Assembly (NCBI GenBank): GCA_019279435.1
Contig: JAAALK010000082.1
Span: 18,443,116-18,507,115, forward strand
Length of the DNA: 64,000 nt
From: Zizania palustris
Taxonomy: Eukaryota; Streptophyta; Magnoliopsida; Poales; Poaceae
Direction: 5' to 3'
Below the pieces are notes generated by a model that was not told where the DNA came from, did no database searches, and saw only the letters and a list, made by a program, of their open reading frames with translations. A program made the position numbers and the translations under genes. Within the stretch, counting starts at the first letter, position 1. Each line of letters starts with the position of its first letter. Positions 56,641 to 64,000 of the stretch are shown here, in pieces.

Positions 56641-57748
56641 ATTCCAGCGCCACCGACGAGTGGGGCGCACAGGTCGTGGGCCAGAGGTTCAGATGCAGAG
56701 TCTGGCTATTTCAGTGTGAGAGAGAGAATTGACATGTTTTCATTGGCAGTAGCAGGGGAATTATTGAGCTGGCTTCCTTCGGATCCAACCTAAGCGACTG
56801 ATTGATATGGCTCTCAATGTTTCCTCTATAGCTTCGGAACACTCCATTTAACAATGGGCACTTGATTTGAGAGGGATTTTAAAAAATGAGATGTTTCATC
56901 TCTCTTAAACAACTATTACATTACATCCTAGAAATACAGTCTAAAAATATAAAAAATAGATGTATCTATATTTCATCTTACCTCCTTTTCAAACTAAACG
57001 CATCCTAAATCTTAAATCTAAGTTGTGTCGCTGTAGAAACACAGTCACATTCTTTTTATCTATTCTAAGACATATTCATATATTTTTCATATAAAAAATC
57101 CAATAGCATTTGATTTGATTCTAACTATATCAGACAACATTCATGAGCTACAACCATGCCAAATAACCTCCGATACCCCACTCCTAGTAGGACAAGCAAC
57201 CATTTGTGTACTTGCTACTGGCAAAAACTGTACGTATTTTCTTTCATGTGTTCACATGTTCACCAAGAGTATTTGAAAGCATACTATGTGTGTGAGAGGA
57301 AACTGATATCATGCCAGCTTCTGAGATGAAAATGTTAGCTTGCAATAGGATGTACCTTGCATTCCAAATTTCAAGAACCCTTTTCGTTTGTGCGAATTAG
57401 AAAGCCGAGGAAACAATATAAATTGTGCTGGCCTGTATGGTGAAATCACTATTAAAATTGGTGTGTTTTAGAAATAGTTTGCTCGGATTTTTCACAGGGG
57501 AAAACAGGATTTTTCCATCGGATTGGATCTTGTATTTATTTCATTCCAAGATTCCTCCAGGTTGAGACATTCCATATGAATTTCAAATAAAAATACAACG
57601 GTGCATTCATATGTCTATGAGATAATTGTTTTCTACACAATTCCTCTAAGAATAATACTATGGTTCATACAAGTTGTCATTTGTTTTAAAATTATTTGCA
57701 TAGGTTCCAAAATTATATAAGAACATTGAAGCACTTTAGCATATTATA
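56641..57748. other. Intergenic region upstream of TMT
   Basis: The first few hundred bases are the probable TMT promoter region, but no clear TATA box was found. Sequence from about 56852 to 57010 has weakly inverted ends (GGGCACTTGATTTGAGAGGGA against GGATGCGTTTAGTTTGAAAAGGA), as in a decayed Tourist-like MITE. Nothing else recognised. Confidence 0.3.
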
Positions 57749-57808
57749 AACGAGCTCTAGCAAGTTTCAACAAAATAAACGAGTTCTAGCAAGTTTCAAC
57801 AAAAAATA
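57749..57808. repeat. Short tandem repeat, two units of about 31 bp
   Basis: ACGAGCTCTAGCAAGTTTCAACAAAATAA recurs directly with GAGTTCTAGC in the second unit. Confidence 0.7.
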
Positions 57809-58115
57809 TTATGAAGATAAATAAAACCTGGGTTGATTCGGCAAGGCGGATTCAGTCGGCTGCCCTGTTTGTGGGCATAACGACTCATGTGCATGCAACT
57901 GCATTGAGATCATTTGACATCGGGTTCACGACGTAAGAGCTGCTCAACATCAGAGGACAGTCGCGAGATCGCAGCTGCTCTGCTACAATCCTAGGGAACT
58001 AGTAGGGCTGTGACAACCATCATAAGGGGGTAGATATGTGAGAAATTTGTAGAAATTGAGGAGAATGCATTAAGGTTGCTCAACTTGGGGGAGTCGAAAC
58101 AGGAGACGCATGATG

Positions 58116-58202
58116 AGCAAAATCACATGGTGCTCGTTGTGTCTTGCATTGTTAGACGAACGAAATCACATGGTACCCGTGTATATCTTGCATTGTTAGA
58201 TG
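58116..58202. repeat. Tandem repeat, two imperfect units of about 45 bp
   Basis: Each unit carries AAATCACATGGT and then TCTTGCATTGTTAGA (58121-58155 and 58164-58201). Confidence 0.7.
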
Positions 58203-60060
58203 TGACCCTAACAGGATACTCTTATTTACTACTTTTTGTATAGGTCACAGCTCCTTGTGAAAACTCAAATGTAAAATGTGTAGATCACATCACGTGGAGG
58301 AGAAGAGTGGTCACTGTTTTGTAAAGGCACAGATCAACATTTTTAAAGAGAGCACTGGTCAAACTATTTGATAATGTGATTTGGTAGCAAAAGAATAGTG
58401 GAACCCATATGCCGTGGCAGCACTACATTTGCAATGAAATAATGTGACTCTCTGGAACTGAACCTTTCATAATACTCAAGACTTTCTATGCATGATAGTT
58501 CATAGTCGCCAGTTCATCGACCAACTCTAGTACGTCCAGTAGTCCTTCCCCTTCCCCTCTTAGGATGCCAAAATGGTGTCATTGCCATGTTGTGTCTAGA
58601 TCCAACTTTGTCCTTTTGCTCCTCGCTTACATGGTTACTGGCATATATAGTGGCATCGTGATTGAATAGAATAAAGGATAATTAGGTGAACCCTAGGTGA
58701 CAACTGCACAGGCATGCATAAGAGCATATAATTGAGAAGCATCAATGAAATCTAAATAAGAAGCATTGCGACTACAGTTATTTCTAAAATCTAAAACTTT
58801 CCTAAATATTTTTGAGAGTCTGATAGATATTGAGAAACAGCTAGTGAGCATCTAGCTAGCGAGAAGCTAGAGAATCCAGTGATCTCTAACTTATATTTTA
58901 GTTCATTTCCAAATTATACTTACAGCTACTAAGTTTCACAATCGTTGGTTCTAGAATTTGGACCGCTTGCATGAGATTCAAATTCTGAAAATAGCTGCAA
59001 TTGCCAAAAGCTTCCTCAAACAAGTCTGTATTCTTCTTTAGTTTGTGAAAATAAACAACTACATAATTTAGAAACAAACTAGTATCTAGAAGCCGAGTAG
59101 ATTCTCATCGGCTAAGTACTCATCACTCACGTACTTCTATAATCAAAGATCTAGATCTCACTCTATTTTATGTATTTATAACTTGCACAATTTTTCATTC
59201 TCAAAGAATACAATATGGCAGGCCACTACAGCCCAGCTTTTCATTGTCCCTCCTTTCTAATGCTCCGGTAGATAGGATAACAAAAGAGAGTTGTCGATGG
59301 GTACAACAGTTGTATGAAACGGACGGCAACGGACCAGGTTGCTCCAGATGAAGAGTGGTCCCCCATCTCTAGCTATGCATTTTCGACCTAGTTTACAGGA
59401 ATCGCATCAATTGGGCGACCTGTTGGGCCCAATTTATATATCTCCAGTGCTTATCAACATGATGACACTTTTGGTCTCGAGTGCTTCAATTCGTCGTGCA
59501 GATTGTTTTTCCATCTCACGCAGCAAGTTGGATACTATCTCATTTAAACTTGATTACAAGCTTGACTTTCAAAAAACAAAACAGTTTATGATATAAAACG
59601 AATGTAGTAATTTATTGCAAACAGTGGTGTTTGATTACACCAGCCAGGCTAAAGCAGTCCACCTGTCCCTCTCTTCTTTTTCTTCAGACAGATCAGTTGT
59701 TCTTTTTTTGTTGGTTTCCTCCCGTGGCACTGCCCCGGTTTAGATCCTCATAATTCAGCAGAAAAAGAATATGATAAGTCTGTCTGATGACCATCTGTTA
59801 GTTCTAGCTGCTTTTAAAAGTTAAAGTTGTCTAAATAGTTTAGATTTTGGTTATAGATTATGAAATTTAATACGTGGATAATCTAAAACTTAACTAGAAT
59901 CCAAAAATTTAGAAACATCAGTTTATTCGCATTCTTATCAGTTGCTTTTTAGCATATGAAGTTTATGCAACATGATCATTATGTGTTCAGTTCTTGATAA
60001 ATGTATCACACAAGATCCAATCTAGGTGCTAGATATTCTAGAATTCCATGTAGCGTACAA
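58203..60060. other. Intergenic region, nothing recognised
   Basis: AT-rich, no sustained open frame on either strand and no element boundaries identified. Confidence 0.5.
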
Positions 60061-60439
60061 ATCTGAACTTCTGAACTTCTTCCTAAATTAATTTATATTT
60101 TCTCCACAGCATGCAAAGATGTTGTGCCATTCCATTTAGAAAGAGAAATAAATATTAGTGAAAGATACCCTGTTTGGAATAAACAAAACTTTATCTTGCC
60201 CAGATAGAGTTCTGATATAATTCATGAGTGTTTTGTTACCCCAATTGATGCAAACCTGAATTTATGAACTTCTTTCTAAATTAATTTATATTTTATCCAG
60301 AGCATGCAAAGATGGTGTGCTATTCCATTTAGGAAAAGAAATATGAATGAAATATAACCTATTTGAAAGAAAATAACTTTTCTCTTTCCTACATAAAGTT
60401 GATACAGCTCATGAGTGTTTTGTTACTCCAATTGATTCA
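60061..60439. repeat. Direct tandem duplication, about 188-bp units
   Basis: Unit 1 (60061-60251) and unit 2 (60252-60439) align along their whole length. Shared blocks include AACTTCTTCCTAAATTAATT, AGCATGCAAAGATG and CATGAGTGTTTTGTTAC. They differ by many substitutions and small indels, so the duplication is old. Confidence 0.85.
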
Positions 60440-61411
60440 GCAAGAAAACCATGCTAATTTCTACTGTGGACTAGTGGCAATTGTGGACACCAGTTTCTTC
60501 CTATGTTACTCACTGTAGACACTTGAAGGCAGTTATGATAATCATAAATGTTATTATCTTGCGTTCTGTTTTGATTCGCGCCTAACGGAAAAGAAATAAT
60601 TCAATTTTAATATGTATATTACTCAATTAATTTATCAATACATTTATGACTATATGAGCTAATGCACACATGCACAATTATTAGTGGTCAGTACACCATT
60701 TTATGCATGGCCAAAGAATTAGTAATATTTCTTTTTATTATATTTTTAGATACCACGGTAGAAAATAGAAAGACTCACAGGGTGTGGAGTTTGGAAACAT
60801 TTTTTTATCTTAGTGTCAGACACTTATACAAATATCAAAATCGGACGGAGAGTACTCGTGTGCCTCGATATTCACATTTCTAGTGGGCATTCGGCTCCGT
60901 TTTGAACACGGAAAATTTCATATAATGCTTTCATAAAATATTTAAGCTCAATTCATTGGGACCAGCCTTGGGAGGGGCAAACCACAAGCAGAGCAACTGC
61001 CCCCAGGCCCATAAAACACACGGTCGATCACTCCCTAAACCTGTTTATAAAACATACAAGTTTAAGTTGTAAGCGGTAGGTTGTGTGTTATGACTTACCA
61101 ATTCATAAGTTAGATAGACTTCAGACTCCTTGGTAGAAATGTTATTTTTATCTAGAGTTGATGATACATTCAGTTGTGACTAGACGACCAGTCATAGCAT
61201 ATATATTTATATTTAATAAAATTTATGTTTTTAGTTTTGTTCCGGCCTCGCAATTCACATAGTATCACGAAATCTTCTGTGTTCCAATCGTGCCCTAGTG
61301 GAGCATCAATGCCAGAAAAAATTGATTTCACTAGACGTTACTTTCAGTAGTACATCATCATCAGCTTTACATTACTATCCCAGTTAGCTTTTCAGAAACT
61401 TCCATAGCCAA
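60440..61411. other. Intergenic region, nothing recognised
   Basis: AT-rich non-coding sequence without recognisable genes or repeats. Confidence 0.5.
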
Positions 61412-62070
61412 TTGGCCACATTTCAGACCCACCGCTCGCACGTCACTACTGTAATCTTTACCGGCAGATTCGAAGCCATCGGTGTCACGGCGGCGCCCCA
61501 CGTGAGGCTGACGTCGCCGCGGGCGCGATCGGCGGCGCACCGGCGGCCGCGTCGCGATGGATCGATCGGCTTCTGGCTCACGTGCAGTGGTCGCAGGCGC
61601 GGCTGGCATGGGCGCGCTCCAGGTGTCGCTGTGTCAGCGCAGACGCTCTAGTAGCTCGTCCGACGCCGGCGAGGCGATGAGTCAGTGAGTCACCCCACCC
61701 ACGGACCCACCGGCCGCCGGCGCCGCCGCTCGCGTACGCGGGCACGCGGCGTGAACGGATGGGCCGGTGCGTTGGATGGCCGTGATTGGACGTTCGCCAC
61801 GACGAGGGGCGCTGGGAGCTAGCTGGACCGGTGCCGCGACGCCACGACGAGTTACAGCAGAATTGTCCGTGCTCTGGAGACATCGAAAAACCCTGAACTC
61901 TGAATATCTATCTAATCGGTCTGGATCGGAGCGCGCTGAATTTGTGGCTTTGTGCCATGTCTGGACCATTCCGTCTAAGCTTGAGCACAAATTGTTCTCT
62001 GCTGTCAGCAACTGGAGTGTTCTGTCAAACGTTCGGAGAGTGTTTCGTGAAAGAACACGATACAGCTAGC
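61412..62070. promoter_or_regulatory. CpG-rich island with two G-boxes
   Basis: GC-rich block in an AT-rich region. CACGTG occurs at 61499-61504 and 61579-61584, and TGACGTCG (about 61509) is nearby. Open frames on both strands look like GC-rich artefacts without domain features. It may be a promoter or a methylation-free island. No adjoining gene start could be identified. Confidence 0.25.
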
Positions 62071-62817
62071 TTTCTGTGTATTTTTTTTAAAAAAATTGTA
62101 AGCTCTCCAAACATGCTTATAGAATATAGATATTGTTTTATATTTGTGCATATGATTTAAGAAATATTTAAGAAATCAAACTTAAATGACTTTCTTACCT
62201 CTCGTTTCTTCTGTTTTAGAAAAGATAAATTATTTATTTATAGGAAGAGTGTTATTTATTTGACAATGTCATATGTTACAGATAGGATAAAAAAATGCCT
62301 ACTTATGTATAAGAAAAAAAGTTGAAAATAGCCTCAAGTAATCGAAGGGAGTAGCAGTGATTTGCCGACTGACTGAACTTTGAGAAAACTCGATCGGTTT
62401 GCAGATTAGTCACCAAATGACTAGGATCTGTCAGTCGATGGATTGGCCCACCTGCGAGCCCGACATGTTCTTCCGTTCTTGCTGTGCCCTTGTGGTTAAT
62501 TGTGTCTCAACCTTTCAGAGTTTTAGTTTTAGTTACTTGCAAGCAGTAAGGACCCCCAAATATCTCGCTCACAAACTCACAATTTGCAGAATCTCTCGCA
62601 GTATTTCTTTTCTTTCTTTTCAAAGAAGAAGAAGAAGAAGAATCATCTTGAGAGCATCTGTCTTCCCTGAGCATCTGTCTTCCCTGCAGCTGAACCAGGG
62701 TCATTTTCAGTTTCAGAGATAGAGAGCCGTACTCGTGTACTACGCTTGAGTCACTGCCTGTTGCACTCTGGATCGTCTAGCTCGTCCGAGTACAAGCTTA
62801 CAAGGACATCGAGGTAA
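62071..62817. other. Intergenic region with simple repeats
   Basis: Contains a GAA run at about 62622-62642 and a perfect 17-bp tandem repeat (GAGCATCTGTCTTCCCT twice, 62651-62684). A CT-rich stretch before them resembles a plant 5' UTR, but no coding exon follows. Confidence 0.35.
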
Positions 62818-63031
62818 GTGTGTGTTTAGTTCAGAAACGAGATAAAATATAACAGTTTTATGAGATGTGTTCTCCTAGTTTGAGAAATAATTTCTCGAGA
62901 TACAACATACTTCGTAACTATATTTCACAAAAAAAAACGCAACCATCTCACTCACACTCACGCGGCGTGGCGGCTGAGCAGGAAAGAACCTTTCAGTTTT
63001 ATTTCACCTCACTTCTAAATCAAACATACTC
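62818..63031. mobile_element. Tourist-like MITE (214 bp)
   Basis: Inverted ends of about 35 bp: GTGTGTTTAGTTCAGAAACGAG on the left pairs, with substitutions, with GAGTATGTTTGATTTAGAAGTGAG from the right. TAA (62815-62817) and TAG (63032-63034) flank it, a near-match to a 3-bp duplication. No coding content. Confidence 0.6.
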
Positions 63032-63305
63032 TAGCTTCTAGCTTGTCCGGTGAATCTTCGCCTGTGGCCATGGACAGCTCTCGAGCTAGCGACTCCATAA
63101 CTGTGCAACAGCGACCTTGCCCCGGAGCAGCTGAGCGACACGGCACGGGAATCTGAACACGGTTGACGACGGGTCACTGTACGGTTGATCGCTACCCGTT
63201 TGTTTGAGGTACAGTATTGTGTGTCTCATGCTAACTCAAGATCACCACCTACGTACTGTTGCAGCAAACGTGCATTGCAAAAGTTAATAAATCAGATGAT
63301 GGTTC

Positions 63306-63648
63306 TGTCAAGGACCTTATGGTCCAAGACAGCACCGCCTCTGCTACGAAGTTCGTAGCTTCGGCGCGTGGGAACAGGGGGAGTCCTGGATGCCCTTTTT
63401 GTCACTGGAGAAGAGGGGGTTTAGAGGAAGAAGAGACTAGAGAGAGAGATTGGAGAGTTCTGATATTTCTTTTTTCCTTCAAATGGTACCCTTACATTTC
63501 TTATATAGGCCTCTAGCCAGCACAAGCCAGCTGTTAGCCAACTCAGCATCACAACAGATTTCTAACAGAATTCCTATCCCATCTTGCTCTGCAAGCCAAG
63601 CATCAAGCTGCTGGCTGCCTGCGTTGGAAATGTCTCCCCCACATGACA
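63306..63648 (-). repeat. 3' LTR of a Reina-like chromovirus (343 bp)
   Basis: Inverted termini TGTCA and TGACA delimit it, with a TATA box on the minus strand (CCTATATAAG, about 63503-63511). A purine tract, GAGGGGGGGAGAGA on the minus strand, adjoins at 63649-63664. GGTTC at 63301-63305 would be the target duplication, but the other copy lies outside the window. The length fits the short-LTR Reina type. Confidence 0.75.
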
Positions 63649-64000
63649 TCTCTCCCCCCCTCGACCAATAGCTCGTCCGCGAGCTGGAATGTTGGATAAC
63701 GAGTAATGAAGCTGTCGGTGTCCTCCCATGTCGCCGAGGCTGCTGGTTCGCCCTTCCAGTGGACGAGGAGTTGGCGCACCCCTCTGGCCAGGCGAGAACG
63801 AAGCACCTGTGCTGGTTCTGGTATCACGGCTCCATTGTGGATGTGAGGAAGGGCTGGTGGAGCATCTGGAGGTGTACCGACAAAGCGCTTCAGGAGACCA
63901 ACATGGAAGACGTCATGGAGACGGGCTTTGGGGGGTAGCTCCAGCCGATAAGTGACATCATTGATGACTGCGATGATGCGATAAGGTCCATAGAAGCGTG
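63603..64000 (-). CDS. Reina-like gypsy pol, integrase C-terminus and chromodomain (partial)
   Basis: Open from the window edge to a stop at 63603. Read leftward it gives FYGPYRIIAVINDVTYRL and ARLHDVFHVGLLKRF, the standard integrase C-terminal region. A spacer follows, then a chromodomain: RQLLVHWKGEP, SATWEDTDSFITRYP, FQLADELLVEGGRD. Chromodomains of this type target integration to particular chromatin. The last 46 bp of the frame lie inside the 3' LTR. No lesion is seen in this part; the rest of the element is beyond 64000. Confidence 0.88.
   Translation of the reverse strand, partial: RFYGPYRIIAVINDVTYRLELPPKARLHDVFHVGLLKRFVGTPPDAPPALPHIHNGAVIPEPAQVLRSRLARGVRQLLVHWKGEPAASATWEDTDSFITRYPTFQLADELLVEGGRDVMWGRHFQRRQPAA

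Noticed and set aside
61367..62069. Protein-coding gene in the CpG-rich island
   Set aside because: Overlapping frames on both strands with Arg/Pro-rich low-complexity translations, no domain and no splice context.
62811..62820. Splice donor (GAG/GTAAGTG) ending a 5' UTR exon
   Set aside because: The GTAAGTG spans the left end and presumed target duplication of a Tourist-like MITE, so the match is probably accidental.

Overview
This is plant nuclear DNA from a grass (Poaceae). It holds spliced host genes with GT-AG introns and several grass-type LTR retrotransposon families: a Ty3/gypsy chromovirus with 3.4-kb LTRs and an extra ORF before gag, a Tat-type gypsy with an antisense ORF, a Sirevirus-like copia, and a short-LTR Reina-like chromovirus. 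Tourist-like MITEs and CACTA remnants are also present. The species cannot be named from sequence alone. No rRNA, tRNA, CRISPR or bacterial-style operon was seen. A run of exactly 1000 N (25497-26496) is an assembly gap.

Layout. 1-2400: degenerate flank with a Tourist-like MITE (105-390), a CACTA-like remnant (about 630-1094), a hAT-transposase-like fragment and a broken PPR-DYW C-terminus. 2406-35777: one Ty1/copia element on the minus strand (copia-1), flanked by a perfect GATTG duplication and split by four later insertions. These are a complete gypsy element in its 3' LTR (2721-15193), a solo LTR of the same gypsy family (17076-20171), a solo LTR of the Sirevirus family (20550-22521) and a Tat-type gypsy (22824-32099). 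Each insertion has its own 5-bp target duplication. 35783-36590: flank whose last 359 bp recur inside the next element. 36591-47206: Sirevirus-like copia element with 2040-bp LTRs and one long gag-pol frame carrying four stop codons. 47476-49460: a possible non-autonomous TIR element with hairpin ends and GC-rich cargo.

The host-gene part follows. An intact intronless RING-H2 (ATL-type) E3 ligase gene lies on the plus strand (49722-50465). A complete five-coding-exon tonoplast monosaccharide transporter (TMT/TST) gene lies on the minus strand (52618-56108, plus a non-coding first exon). The two genes converge, with about 2.1 kb between their stop codons. 56.7-63.3 kb is gene-poor with small tandem repeats, a CpG-rich island and MITEs. 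The right edge (63306-64000) is the 3' end of a minus-strand Reina-like chromovirus that runs off the window.

The two host genes have no visible functional link. The retrotransposon ORFs serve their own replication and most are mutated. The points most worth following are: (1) a multi-transmembrane ORF encoded inside the copia-1 LTR; (2) heavy enrichment of the octamer family CTYCGRAG in two unrelated retrotransposon lineages; (3) a duplicated flank-plus-LTR block that replaces the normal 3' end of the Sirevirus; (4) a TATA-driven antisense ORF in the Tat element; and (5) the hairpin-ended element just upstream of the ATL gene.
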